Origin: a virus
Virus record (IMG/VR): IMGVR_UViG_3300048027_000408
Location: 1 to 49,902 of that record
DNA length: 49,902 nucleotides
Direction: 5' to 3' (one strand)
The translations under genes were made by a program, and so were the position numbers. Below are positions 1-9,171 of the stretch, in pieces; position 1 is the stretch's first letter, and every line of letters begins with the position of its first letter. The notes under the pieces are model-generated. The model did not search any database. It was not told the DNA's origin and saw only the letters and a program-made list of their open reading frames with translations.

Positions 1-452
1 ATAATATCCCGTGATGCTCTATAGGTTTCATTTGCATCCTCTGTAAATTTAACCGATTTTTGCATTTCCTCGTCAAGTCTTTCCGAGAGTTCATCTATCT
101 GAGCCTGTAAAAGTTTTTGTTCATCTAGTTCCTCGTCAACTTCTTCCAGTAAAGTTATATCCTCTGTTGTAGTAATACCAGAATCTAAATCAGGATTATC
201 CACGATTGTTTGAAATTCACTAATTGATGTGTCGTAAAATGTTTCTACTTGTTCTTTTATTAATTTTTTTTTACCAATAGGAACTGTTAAAATATAGTCA
301 CTTATCAACGAATCTTCGGATATTTCTTCAGTTTTGAGAATGATATTTCCAAAATTGTCACGATTGTTATTAAGTTTTCCGGTACTTAATAAATCAGAAA
401 GTTGTTCTTGGTTAAATTTGTTTTTGGATAGATACGATGGAAAGTTATTCAT
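1..452 (-). CDS. Coiled-coil protein downstream of baseplate genes (partial)
   Basis: The frame is open from an ATG at 452 to the window edge, so about 150 residues of the N-terminal part are seen and the C-terminus is missing. It begins MNNFPSYLSKNKFN. The second half (about residues 105-150) is very rich in Glu, Asp, Leu and Lys with heptad-like spacing, which suggests a coiled coil. The start lies 4 bases after the stop of the upstream gene at 457, so it is the last visible member of the minus-strand baseplate run. Its place after the gp6-like gene suggests a virion or baseplate accessory protein, but no family was recognised. Confidence 0.7.
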   Translation of the reverse strand, partial: MNNFPSYLSKNKFNQEQLSDLLSTGKLNNNRDNFGNIILKTEEISEDSLISDYILTVPIGKKKLIKEQVETFYDTSISEFQTIVDNPDLDSGITTTEDITLLEEVDEELDEQKLLQAQIDELSERLDEEMQKSVKFTEDANETYRASRDI

Positions 453-456
453 ATTA

Positions 457-1893
457 CTAGACCCTTACAATAAATCTTCGTTTATCTTCGTGTAAAAAAT
501 CGCCATACTCAGACTCAATTAGAATTAAGAACTTATATACTCTACCAGTCGCAAGGCAACTAAAGTCAAAATTAAAAAAATGTCCTTCTGAATCACAACT
601 GATTTTAGAATACTCATCAAATTCAATTAGTGTTTCTTCTGTTTCTGCATCTCTAACTGAATACTTTAGTGTGTCAGTTGTAAAATTACTTGACGAATAA
701 TCTGATTTGCTTGAAAATGATTTTTGTGGATATTTTTCACGCAACCCCACAGAAATTCTTTCTCTAGAAAAAGATCTATATTCTTTTTTAAGTCTTTTTA
801 TGGTTGGTATTAGGTCCGACCCGTAAACCTGCTTTAGTGTGTTTGGATGAGTTATCGATTCGATTTCATAGTCCGTTGGAGAATTACTTATATTTTCATC
901 TAAATGACACTCCGTGAAAATAAGATTTTCCATATCATAACCGAGTTCTTCTTTTTTTACACTATCTTCGTTGAAAATTGTATTTTCAACAAATTCATCA
1001 GTTTCTTCAACGGTTCCTGAATTGTATGAACCTGACTCTAATACACCTGAGTCAATTGTACCTGAGTAAAGTGTTCCGGAGCACAATGTACCCGAGTTTA
1101 TGGTTCCTGAGCAAATTGTACCAGACGAAAAGGTTGGAGTGGGGGTTGGGGTTGGTTCTTTGGTACAAATTATTTTTTTAAAGGTAACTTGTTTACATGG
1201 ATCAAAAATAAAATCAGTGTACTTAATTTGAATGAAAGGTGAATAAATTGTATTTGTATCACTTGAATAAAATTTTACATTTCCACTTCCCGAGGTTGAT
1301 TCATTTTCAAATTTTATTATGATTCCGTGGTTTGGTATATTGCCCTCTAAATAGAAATTTATTATTTTGGTAATGTCAATCTTTACATCCGAGAAATTTT
1401 TCTGAAATTGGTAAAGGCAATTAATTTTTGTCGGTTCTCCGTCTGTATCAACACATATAGTTGAGTCGTACCAATCACCCCCACCAGATGAATCGTAATG
1501 AGACCCACTTACCCACATTTCTTCTTCCCCATCTGTGTATTTCCAGTTTGCACCTTTGCTATATTTTTTTGCATCGGATGAAGGTATAAATCTACCTACA
1601 CCCTCCACCCATGATTTTTTAAGAGGGTATGCTGATATTATGTCGTGTTCTTCTAATTCGGATGAAGACATTATTTTTAAATTTAAAATATATTTTGCAC
1701 TTTTTAAATTAAAATCTTGTTTAGTAATGTTCTCTAAATTAAACTTTAATAAAATTCTACTTACATCATGACCAGTTGCTTCGTCAAACAGATTTGTAAG
1801 TTCAATTACTTCGTCAATACCAGAATTTAATAGTCTAAGTTTTTTTTGCTTATATATTGTAGTATCTTTTTCTGGATAAATAAAAAAATTCAC
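457..1893 (-). CDS. Baseplate-associated structural protein with pentapeptide-like repeats
   Basis: 478 residues, GTG start that touches the stop of the gp6-like gene; a GGGAGGG ribosome-binding site lies just upstream. The N-terminal ~230 residues look like a beta-rich DNRLRE-type domain (SAYPLKKSWVEGVG then GANW, WYDS), a fold found in surface and fibre proteins. A short PTPTPTPT linker (about residue 250) follows, then eight consecutive five-residue repeats of the form SGT(I/L)x, then a Glu-rich stretch and a C-terminal beta-rich domain. Direct coupling to the gp6-like gene points to the virion baseplate or a fibre attached to it. The family assignment is by motif reading only. Confidence 0.75.
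   Translation of the reverse strand: MNFFIYPEKDTTIYKQKKLRLLNSGIDEVIELTNLFDEATGHDVSRILLKFNLENITKQDFNLKSAKYILNLKIMSSSELEEHDIISAYPLKKSWVEGVGRFIPSSDAKKYSKGANWKYTDGEEEMWVSGSHYDSSGGGDWYDSTICVDTDGEPTKINCLYQFQKNFSDVKIDITKIINFYLEGNIPNHGIIIKFENESTSGSGNVKFYSSDTNTIYSPFIQIKYTDFIFDPCKQVTFKKIICTKEPTPTPTPTFSSGTICSGTINSGTLCSGTLYSGTIDSGVLESGSYNSGTVEETDEFVENTIFNEDSVKKEELGYDMENLIFTECHLDENISNSPTDYEIESITHPNTLKQVYGSDLIPTIKRLKKEYRSFSRERISVGLREKYPQKSFSSKSDYSSSNFTTDTLKYSVRDAETEETLIEFDEYSKISCDSEGHFFNFDFSCLATGRVYKFLILIESEYGDFLHEDKRRFIVRV
1006..1125 (-). repeat. Eight tandem 15-bp units encoding SGT(I/L)x
   Basis: Within the 478-residue protein, eight in-frame units read SGTIC, SGTIN, SGTLC, SGTLY, SGTID, SGVLE, SGSYN and SGTVE. 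The five-residue period with a hydrophobic residue at position 4 is like pentapeptide-repeat right-handed beta-helices, but with Ser-Gly-Thr in place of the usual A(D/N)LxX. Two units carry Cys at the variable fifth position. Confidence 0.85.
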
Positions 1894-3848
1894 TAAACTA
1901 CCCTCCCTATTATATCTTTATTTGGATATTTTAATTCAAAAATAGATGGGTCCATTGATGGATACAATGTCTTATTTATAGTAGCACCGTCTATATCATA
2001 TTCGTTTTCAGAATAGTCTCCATCCTTGATAGTCAAGTTTTTAATCAGAAATGAAGAAATAGAACGGACTCCATTTACTTTTGATATCTCTAGCTCAACA
2101 CTTCCAATTTCAATTGGTTGAGATATTTGCCATCTGTCAATTGAAAAATAACTTTGTAAAGATTCGATAGTTTCTTTTAACACATCCTTCTTATTAAAAT
2201 TATTTAAAACAGAAATCTCAAACTCAATGCCAATATTTATGATAAAGGCATTAGTGATGTTGACACCGTCTGTTAATAACCTATATTGTGATATGTAAGA
2301 TTTTAAATTTTTATAGACCAACTCATTTGGTCTTATGAGTTTTTTATTTTCGTCATAACTAAGTATGTATAAATTTATAGCAAACGGATTGTTAATTTCA
2401 CCATAAACTGAATTTAATCCGTCAGGAGAAATAGTATTATCTATTTCATTTGTCATTTTAATTACATCAAGTTGTGATTTTACATCCAAAATTCCATCTT
2501 TAGTTACAAATGCCTTTGCTATACTTCCATACTTTGACGGCATTGAATATGCTCTAATTACATAATCATCACGTGTAACTGCACGATTTTGTGAAGAAAA
2601 TGTTGCCAAACCTTTTATTCTTATTTCATCAGTTGTTTCTTCATCTCTACCACCCAGTGCTGGATCTGGATTTACAACTTGCAAACTATTTTTAATATTA
2701 TCTAAGATTGCTTGTTCCGAGTCGTTAAGGAATGTATCCATATCTGAATATCTTACTGTGGATATATTTGTCAATGTATTTGATTTTACATTAGAACTAA
2801 ACCCACCACCTACGTAATATTGTATTGTTAATACAGTATTTGACGGAGTAGACCCATATGAGTCTGTTTTTAAGAAATTAGATGGATCATATGGGATATC
2901 AAATCCTCTTATTGTATCAATATATTTTCCTACATTATTTAATGATGGAGAAATTATTTCATCGTCCAATCTATCCCGTCCCTGTCCAAATTCAAGAGTG
3001 GTTGTATTGTCAGAATTTACTAGCAATGTAAACCTCCTTGATGTTTTTACATATCTCAATACATATGGTACATTTGCGGAATATTGACTTGTTATTGGAT
3101 TGTATTTTTCAGAATTTGGTTCGTCAATTAAAACTAAGTCTTGTGATAAATAAGGCACTTCGTACCATTTATTGCCCATTGAGTCCGTGCATGATAATAT
3201 TTCTAAAACATTTTTTTCAGGTAGTTCTATTTCAAAAAACTCTTCAGCCTCACCGACACTTACTTCAATTGTCATTAATTGTCCTGCTGATGCACTTACT
3301 GATTTTTTTAACAAATAAAAAGTGGGTTGGCCGTTTGCATCTCGTTGAAATACTTGTATTTTAGTTGGATTTGTTGTTGATTTGTCTGCAAAGTTTATTG
3401 TGTCTGTTGTTCTAAAGGCAACATTGGAATCGGAGTTTGATAGAATTTGCATCCCCTCTTGTATGTTAAGGGCATATTTCATATCAGGTACATTTCTACC
3501 AGACTCATCTATCTTTGACGGAACTAAATGCATTATATCAAGTTGTGTGGTTGCGGATGTAACCGGTTTTGTTTTGTATCCTAAATAATTTGCAAGTGCA
3601 ACTACATTTTTTCTCTCACTTGCATATTGCATAAATCCTTCTTTAAATTGATAATCAATGTAGTAAGATAATACATCTCCAACATAACTGGCCAGTTCAA
3701 TAAACATCATTCCAGTAGAATTTTCACTGAAATCCTTGTATGTACCTGGAAAGTAATTTTTTACGTATTCAACTAAATTGGATTTGAATGAATCAAAATC
3801 TTTACTTAGATAATTAATATCTCTTGCATTTGTTAAATTATTATCCAT
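1893..3848 (-). CDS. 6: Baseplate wedge subunit, T4 gp6-like
   Basis: 651 residues, close to T4 gp6 (660). The N-terminal region reads like the gp6/baseplate J family: INYLSKDFDSFKSNLVEYVK, then FSENSTGMMFIELASYVGDV, then YYIDYQFKEGFMQYASERKN. In T4, gp6 forms the inner ring of the baseplate wedges and joins neighbouring wedges. The ATG start has GGAAG upstream. It lies 2 bases after the gp25-like gene, the same neighbour as in many T4-like phages, and its stop overlaps the next start. No truncation is visible. Confidence 0.92.
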   Translation of the reverse strand: MDNNLTNARDINYLSKDFDSFKSNLVEYVKNYFPGTYKDFSENSTGMMFIELASYVGDVLSYYIDYQFKEGFMQYASERKNVVALANYLGYKTKPVTSATTQLDIMHLVPSKIDESGRNVPDMKYALNIQEGMQILSNSDSNVAFRTTDTINFADKSTTNPTKIQVFQRDANGQPTFYLLKKSVSASAGQLMTIEVSVGEAEEFFEIELPEKNVLEILSCTDSMGNKWYEVPYLSQDLVLIDEPNSEKYNPITSQYSANVPYVLRYVKTSRRFTLLVNSDNTTTLEFGQGRDRLDDEIISPSLNNVGKYIDTIRGFDIPYDPSNFLKTDSYGSTPSNTVLTIQYYVGGGFSSNVKSNTLTNISTVRYSDMDTFLNDSEQAILDNIKNSLQVVNPDPALGGRDEETTDEIRIKGLATFSSQNRAVTRDDYVIRAYSMPSKYGSIAKAFVTKDGILDVKSQLDVIKMTNEIDNTISPDGLNSVYGEINNPFAINLYILSYDENKKLIRPNELVYKNLKSYISQYRLLTDGVNITNAFIINIGIEFEISVLNNFNKKDVLKETIESLQSYFSIDRWQISQPIEIGSVELEISKVNGVRSISSFLIKNLTIKDGDYSENEYDIDGATINKTLYPSMDPSIFELKYPNKDIIGRVV

Positions 3849-3850
3849 TT

Positions 3851-4246
3851 CTACACTTCCACGATAATGTTAATTGTTTGTTCTGAGTCTGGTATTATGC
3901 TTATTGAAAAAGTTATTTCTATTGATGCGGTATATGGATTATTTTCCAAGTCTCTATCGGTTTTTACATTCTCTATGATAACTTCCGGCATCCATATTTC
4001 AGAAGCATCTTTTATTGCATCTTCTATAATTTCATCTAAAAAATCTTCTGTATTGGGACTAAATATAATTGATCTAAGGTCACTGCCATATGTAGGCATC
4101 ATTGGTCTCTCCCCTTTTGATGTTAGTAATAAAAAGGATAGATTTGTTTTTGCTCTTTCAAGCAAAGAATAAGTTTGCTTAAAAAAACCATCTTGTTCAC
4201 CCCGTGTATATGGAATGGTTATGCCGACTGGTACTTCATTTGCCAA
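3851..4246 (-). CDS. 25: Baseplate wedge protein, GPW/gp25 family
   Basis: 131 residues, matching the usual length of gp25 (132 in T4). Family signs: TKGERPMMPTYGSDLR-like segment (here TSKGERPMMPTYGSDLRSII), then FLDEIIEDAIKDA and a C-terminal beta segment. gp25-like proteins sit at the inner baseplate and help trigger sheath contraction. The start is TTG, overlapping the end of the upstream 140-residue gene by 11 bases, so translation is probably coupled. Confidence 0.92.
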   Translation of the reverse strand: MANEVPVGITIPYTRGEQDGFFKQTYSLLERAKTNLSFLLLTSKGERPMMPTYGSDLRSIIFSPNTEDFLDEIIEDAIKDASEIWMPEVIIENVKTDRDLENNPYTASIEITFSISIIPDSEQTINIIVEV

Positions 4247-4658
4247 GTGTGTTTACTCCTTTCTTTTTGTTTACTGCTTTTATAAGATCACTATAATCTC
4301 TATTTAAGGCACTTGACACATGATCAGGTAGTTCAGAAACTGAATGGGTGTTCCCGTTGAAATCAGTAATTTGGTTTGCTTCTTCGTACCCAGAAACTAA
4401 GTTTCCTTCGTGTGGAACTCCACCAATAGTTTCATTAAGTGCTTGATTTAAAAGTGGGTTTTTAGATAAAGTCTTTAATGGTTTTTTGTTACTTGTTACC
4501 GATGCTTCTCTTTTTAAAACCTTCTTCGTTATACTTACAGGATCAGTATTGGTGTTATCAATTTTTTTTACAACTTCACCAATTATCTTGGGAAGTGATT
4601 CACTTAATTCTAATCTCACTGCTTTTCTAATAACTTCTATAAGTTCACTCTTTTTCAT
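4236..4658 (-). CDS. Unknown protein between hub and gp25-like genes
   Basis: 140 residues, ATG start with a GAAAGGA ribosome-binding site. The first 40 residues (MKKSELIEVIRKAVRLELSE) look amphipathic helical; the rest is polar, with low-complexity Lys/Asn/Ser stretches and a possible small folded part near NQITDFNGNTHSVSELPDHV. It overlaps the gp25-like gene and follows the hub gene, so a role in baseplate assembly (chaperone or minor wedge part) is an inference from position only. No family recognised. Confidence 0.75.
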   Translation of the reverse strand: MKKSELIEVIRKAVRLELSESLPKIIGEVVKKIDNTNTDPVSITKKVLKREASVTSNKKPLKTLSKNPLLNQALNETIGGVPHEGNLVSGYEEANQITDFNGNTHSVSELPDHVSSALNRDYSDLIKAVNKKKGVNTLGK

Positions 4659-4679
4659 TTTTTCCTTTCATATATATAT

Positions 4680-7640
4680 TTACCCAGCTATAAATACTCT
4701 GGTACTTAATAATGTTGGCAATCTTGCCCGTAAACCTGCCAATTGTCCTTGTTGGGCAGGCTTTGATGTAGTAATATATGGATCGTTGTGTACATGACCT
4801 GATAACCAACCGCATAATCCTGATAACCATGCCACTGCCACATCACCTTTTAATACTGGATGTCTAAATGTTAAGTATTCACCGAGATGAATAGTCGGAG
4901 ATACCATTGATGTGTGAGTAGCAGTAACAGTAACAAGTCGTTGAACTGCATTTATTGTAAATTCGTTATCAGTTGATAATCCGAACTTTCCCTTTCCATA
5001 TAAAATTAATTCTTTTGTCTTTGCGGATAAAATTAATCTCTCTGAATTGATAACCACCTGATTACCGTCAAGTCTTGAAATTGGGTTTCCGAACATAACA
5101 TTTCCGTTACCTGCCTCCTTTTCAACTTCTTCTTCAACTTTATCCATGTTTTTATTAAAATTATTTTCTTTTACTTTTTTTGCTTTTTCAATTTCATTAT
5201 TGACACTTTTCGTATCCTTCAAAACATTCAGATCGTCAGGATGTAGAAGAGATACGGCATTAAGATCAGCATTTTCTAAATGAGTTCCTTTTAGTGATTC
5301 TCTTGTTATTTCTTCACCACTATGAAAGTTATTTACTGATTCGGTTTGGTCCTTTGAATTAGTTGTTGGTGTAGTTTGTTGTTGATTTAGTGGTAAGCTC
5401 GCAGATGGTATTGATTCTGCGTTGTTAGAAGTTGGGTTTGTGTTTGTAAAAGTTTTATTATCATTAAGTTGGGAACTTGATGTTGTTTGGCCATTAAAAG
5501 ATATTCCGTTTGTGTCTGGTTCGAACTTAATCGTTCCTGTGTTTGCAACAGTTGTAGGAGAAGTTTGTTCAGTTTCTGTGTCATTTGTTGGAGTTGATTC
5601 ACGATATAGTCCTGAAATTGGGTCAAATGACATAGTTGCTACTTGATTGTTTCCCTTTTGCAGTGAAATGTCAGTTTGACCAAAATTTGATGCCGATCCT
5701 CCAAGTGAACCAAGATCACTTAAAATAGACTTGTATTGATAATCAAAATCTTGATTTCCACGTGCATACGCATCGTATGTTCCTTCATTTTTATATTTAT
5801 TTCCGGCAAATAAAGTGAGTTGCTTATCATCCATTAATTTAGTAGCCTCACCCTTTAAAGTATCCGTTAGACTTGAACCATACTCAATTTGATTTATCCA
5901 ACCACACAAATCATTTAAAATATTATCCAAATCAAATCCTGCAAATGCTCCGAAATTAAATTTTAAATTTCTTAACTTAGCAAATATACTTGCAAGTAGG
6001 TTTAAAAGTTCTAAATTTATACCAATCGATAGCATCCAACCAAGTGTATTTTCTGTCTTTGAATTTTGGGGTTTGTTCTTGAGTCCAGAGCATATTGATT
6101 GAATTCCAAATGATGCTAACTTAAATATTTTAAACATAGGGCTGTCGTCTGGTGTCATACCCATTTCTTCTGCGCCAGGTATCATCATACCAAGTGAGTT
6201 AGCCGCTGATATCGCCTGACCCTGTGGTGTTTTAAGTAAAGCACTTTTACCGGCAGACATACCTGATTTTGTTGCCGATACCAGTCCCTTCTCGAATGTA
6301 GAATTTAAGTTAAAATTTCCTTTTCCTATATTTGAAAAGAAACTTGAATCCGTTGAATTGTCAGGTGTTTCAATTACTTTTTTTGCCGTTGATTGTGGCA
6401 TACTTTCAAACCTTTTACCGGCTGCCTTTCCATTAGATGACCCCATAGCTGCACTCATTGATGCTGTCATTGCACCTCCTAAGTCTTTTTTAGCTGCATA
6501 TTTTGCTGTTTCTTTTTGGGGTTGATATACAGTGGTGTCATAGTTTTTATTACCAGATGAATCTGTTGGGTTTTGTGATCTTGTCATATCAACGGTTGGT
6601 TCAGAAGACGATTTTATCGAACCCGTTCCAACTGAAGATTTTGATATTCCTGATAAACCCTCGAAGTTTTTTTTAATTTTCTTTTTCTTTTCCTGTGTAT
6701 TTGGTGGAGGAGGTCCTACCAATGAATGTTGAAATTTTGACAAAGTTTTACCAGAAGTTATATGAATAGAAGAACCGTCTGAATTAATATCCTCTTCGAT
6801 AGTGTGTTGGAATATTTCTTCATCGTTTGCATCCTGCGTTGTATTGTTTCGTCTTTGTAGAGGTCGTTGACGATTTCTTATCAAAATACTTGGGTTTCCC
6901 CTATTTTCATCGTATCGTTCACCGTGTCCTACAAGTGTACCCACATCAAACTCAGGATCATCTTCGTAACAACCAAACCTAACACTCGATCCGAATCTAC
7001 TTTCAATTATTAAATCACCTTCATAGTGTTTCAGTGGTCGTATTAAATCATTTGCCTTAAAATAATTTCCCAAATATGAATTTTGCATATTAATATCAGA
7101 ACCTAAGTCGGATTTTACTTTTGCTCTTTTTAAAGAATTGGTTTTATTTTTTGTCAGTGGTCCCATTCCACCATATCTAGTTTCCCATCTATAATCAGCC
7201 GAGTTATTAATAAAGTTTCTTGAGTTTATTCTTCTTTGATAATACCAACTATCCAAATATTTTACTATTATAACCATTTCGTTTACCAGTGGGTATTCTT
7301 TGATACTATGATCAATAGGTATAAACCATATTAATTCATCAGTAGGAGCATTTTCACTACTAAACACGGGTCTTGCTTTAATCCTACCTATGTAAGAATA
7401 ATCGGGTTTATCTGGATTGGCGTAGTTGGTTGGCCATTCTGTTTTAACAATTTTGGGAGTATTCCCACTCTTAAAAATGGGATGAGTTTCATCTCGTATA
7501 ACATCAAGAACTACCGCAGGCTCGTATTCATAAAACTGAATTGTGTCTGGTTTATCAAGCTTCTGCTTCCTTAGAGATGATAGTGTTTGGCTATTTAATT
7601 CTCTCTTTGAATTTTTTTTAATGTATGTTGTATATGCCAT
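4680..7640 (-). CDS. 5: Baseplate hub/central spike protein, gp5-like
   Basis: 986 residues. An N-terminal OB-fold-like region (about residues 40-330) contains GDLIIESRFGSSVRFG, GNPSILIRNRQRP and EDINSDGSSIHITSG, typical of gp5/VgrG-type hub proteins of T4-like marine phages. A long Ser/Thr/Asn/Lys-rich low-complexity region follows (about 330-850), interrupted by a more ordered hydrophobic stretch near 500-620. The C-terminal ~130 residues (SERLILSAKTKELILYGKGK then HVHNDPYITT) resemble the start of the gp5 beta-helix and its tip. No lysozyme domain like that of T4 gp5 is apparent. It should form the trimeric cell-puncturing device. Confidence 0.82.
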   Translation of the reverse strand: MAYTTYIKKNSKRELNSQTLSSLRKQKLDKPDTIQFYEYEPAVVLDVIRDETHPIFKSGNTPKIVKTEWPTNYANPDKPDYSYIGRIKARPVFSSENAPTDELIWFIPIDHSIKEYPLVNEMVIIVKYLDSWYYQRRINSRNFINNSADYRWETRYGGMGPLTKNKTNSLKRAKVKSDLGSDINMQNSYLGNYFKANDLIRPLKHYEGDLIIESRFGSSVRFGCYEDDPEFDVGTLVGHGERYDENRGNPSILIRNRQRPLQRRNNTTQDANDEEIFQHTIEEDINSDGSSIHITSGKTLSKFQHSLVGPPPPNTQEKKKKIKKNFEGLSGISKSSVGTGSIKSSSEPTVDMTRSQNPTDSSGNKNYDTTVYQPQKETAKYAAKKDLGGAMTASMSAAMGSSNGKAAGKRFESMPQSTAKKVIETPDNSTDSSFFSNIGKGNFNLNSTFEKGLVSATKSGMSAGKSALLKTPQGQAISAANSLGMMIPGAEEMGMTPDDSPMFKIFKLASFGIQSICSGLKNKPQNSKTENTLGWMLSIGINLELLNLLASIFAKLRNLKFNFGAFAGFDLDNILNDLCGWINQIEYGSSLTDTLKGEATKLMDDKQLTLFAGNKYKNEGTYDAYARGNQDFDYQYKSILSDLGSLGGSASNFGQTDISLQKGNNQVATMSFDPISGLYRESTPTNDTETEQTSPTTVANTGTIKFEPDTNGISFNGQTTSSSQLNDNKTFTNTNPTSNNAESIPSASLPLNQQQTTPTTNSKDQTESVNNFHSGEEITRESLKGTHLENADLNAVSLLHPDDLNVLKDTKSVNNEIEKAKKVKENNFNKNMDKVEEEVEKEAGNGNVMFGNPISRLDGNQVVINSERLILSAKTKELILYGKGKFGLSTDNEFTINAVQRLVTVTATHTSMVSPTIHLGEYLTFRHPVLKGDVAVAWLSGLCGWLSGHVHNDPYITTSKPAQQGQLAGLRARLPTLLSTRVFIAG

Positions 7641-7649
7641 TACAAAAAT

Positions 7650-8072
7650 TCATTTTCCATTTTTAAGTTTATTTTCAACATTCTCTTCAAGAATTTCAAG
7701 TTCTTTATCAATAATGGTTTCTTGTTTCTTTGAAGATTCCATTTCAGTTCTAACATTGTTTAATAGTTCCTCTTTTTCAGAATCTGATAATAAACCCCCT
7801 CCTTCAGAAGAATCCGAGGAATTGGTGTTAGATAAAAACCTCTGAAGAACTGCTGATAATTTTACTAACTGATCATCATTTTTTATACCAACATCTAGAT
7901 AATCTTTTATCATAGGTGCTATGACTGTGGCAGACCCCACATCTTTTACCATTGTGTGTAAATCTTTGATAAGTTGATTAATTTGATCTTTCTTGTGAGA
8001 TGAATTAAAATATATATCTTTTGCAAGTGAAGAAAATGTTTTTCCGTTAAATATTTCTGGGTCAGATTCCAT
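7650..8072 (-). CDS. Unknown late protein with C-terminal coiled coil
   Basis: 140 residues. The N-terminal part (to about residue 85) is helical with hydrophobic heptads; a Ser-rich spacer (SNTNSSDSSEGGG) separates it from a highly charged C-terminal helix rich in Glu and Lys. A TATATTTAT box ends 5 bases before the ATG, so the gene probably has its own promoter and a very short or absent leader. It sits 10 bases upstream of the hub gene and may be co-transcribed with it. Function unknown; a tail or baseplate assembly factor is possible. Confidence 0.75.
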   Translation of the reverse strand: MESDPEIFNGKTFSSLAKDIYFNSSHKKDQINQLIKDLHTMVKDVGSATVIAPMIKDYLDVGIKNDDQLVKLSAVLQRFLSNTNSSDSSEGGGLLSDSEKEELLNNVRTEMESSKKQETIIDKELEILEENVENKLKNGK

Positions 8073-8077
8073 AATAC

Positions 8078-8086
8078 ATAAATATA
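8078..8086 (-). promoter_or_regulatory. TATATTTAT box (putative late promoter)
   Basis: Exact TATATTTAT on the coding strand, 5 bases before the ATG at 8072. One of nine exact copies found upstream of genes in this window. If it is a -10 element, the transcript would start at or beside the start codon. Confidence 0.55.
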
Positions 8087-8115
8087 AATGTATATATGTT
8101 TTTTTAAAATATCAA

Positions 8116-8832
8116 CTAATCAAGTTTACCTTCACTAAGATATTTTTTGTAAATTGAAGATTGTGTATCCTTCATCTTGTTAACAACTTTAGTAATGTTT
8201 TGAGTTTTACAATCTGTCATTTCTCGGATGTAGAGATATAATGCTTTTTTATTAAAATTTTCTATTCCCTCTCGTTTCCTAAAAATTTCAATAACCGCAG
8301 CTGCTATTCGGATGTCCTGTTCTTTTTTGAAATGTCTTTCTAAATTTTCATCCCAATAATCAATCATTAATGAAATAAATTCATCTAACTCTTTCTTTTT
8401 AATATCACTCTTTGGGTTATGAGTAAGTTCTTTTTGTTCATATACATTTTCATCATCATCTACACTGGTGTGTCGTTTAAATTTTTTATAGTTTCCGTTG
8501 TTATATAAAATTAGAAAGTTTTTTGCTATAATACTAAAATACGAAAATGCCTTTCCATTTTCTTGTTTGTATTTATGAATATTACTTACAAGATTACTAA
8601 CCGTTTCTAATTGAACTTCTTCGTGACTACATTGGAAGTACGAAAATTTAAATGTATTTAATATGTTTTCTGCCAATTTTTCAAATGGATATTTTATAAA
8701 ATCATTATATATATTATTTCTTTCAATTACATCTTCAGAGTTATTATATTTAATTATTGCGTCCTCAGTTTCCTGAGTAAAATACATTTTGTTTTTCTTG
8801 GTTCTTGGTTTTCTTTTTCTTTTTAATGCCAC
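8116..8832 (-). CDS. 55: Late-transcription sigma factor, gp55-like
   Basis: 238 residues (T4 gp55 is 185). The middle section, KAFSYFSIIAKNFLILYNNG followed by NYKKFKRHTSVDDD, matches the sigma region-2-like core of gp55 proteins from T4-like phages, and KYPFEKLAENILNTFKF matches their N-terminal part. The start is GTG with GAGGA upstream; the first 16 residues are strongly basic. gp55 directs host RNA polymerase to late promoters with an extended -10 only. It lies among late virion genes, and a recurrent TATATTTAT box in the window is its likely target. Confidence 0.85.
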   Translation of the reverse strand: MALKRKRKPRTKKNKMYFTQETEDAIIKYNNSEDVIERNNIYNDFIKYPFEKLAENILNTFKFSYFQCSHEEVQLETVSNLVSNIHKYKQENGKAFSYFSIIAKNFLILYNNGNYKKFKRHTSVDDDENVYEQKELTHNPKSDIKKKELDEFISLMIDYWDENLERHFKKEQDIRIAAAVIEIFRKREGIENFNKKALYLYIREMTDCKTQNITKVVNKMKDTQSSIYKKYLSEGKLD

Positions 8833-8834
8833 TG

Positions 8835-9104
8835 CTATTCCTCGTTTATTTTTTTATCTAGGTCGGATATAATTTCGTTTATAGATGAAAAGGTCACACC
8901 AACATCGTCATCTGACTCAAATAAATTTCGTGAATCCACATCACTTAATTGTGCTTTTGTTTTTCCAACTTCGTCCTTTATTTCTAATATCCAATTTTCA
9001 TATATACTGTTTTTAACATATAAATTTTTAATTATAAAAATTAAAATAAAAACTACTACTATAAGTGCAGTGGTAATAATATACCAAAAAAAAGTATCTA
9101 TCAT
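8835..9104 (-). CDS. Single-span membrane protein with coiled coil
   Basis: 89 residues when started at the ATG at 9104 (MIDTFFWYIITTALIVVVF); an upstream TTG at 9140 is possible but lies inside the promoter-like sequence. One strong hydrophobic segment (about residues 6-28) is followed by KNLYVKNS and a charged helical tail with likely coiled-coil character. N-out/C-in topology is not decidable. It directly precedes the gp55-like gene (2-base gap). No family recognised; small phage membrane proteins here could be lysis or membrane-remodelling factors. Confidence 0.7.
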   Translation of the reverse strand: MIDTFFWYIITTALIVVVFILIFIIKNLYVKNSIYENWILEIKDEVGKTKAQLSDVDSRNLFESDDDVGVTFSSINEIISDLDKKINEE

Positions 9105-9111
9105 GTAAGAA

Positions 9112-9140
9112 CAATTAACAAATATATTTATATATGTCAA
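9112..9140 (-). promoter_or_regulatory. Promoter region with TATAAATA and TTGACA
   Basis: On the minus strand a perfect TTGACA (9140-9135) is followed 17 bases later by a weak -10 (TAATTG), 7 bases before the ATG at 9104. The same stretch holds TATAAATA, the canonical T4 late box, at 9132-9125. Either could drive the membrane protein and the late sigma factor gene. Confidence 0.4.
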
Positions 9141-9171
9141 TAAAATATTTTTTTAGTATATATTTTTTATA

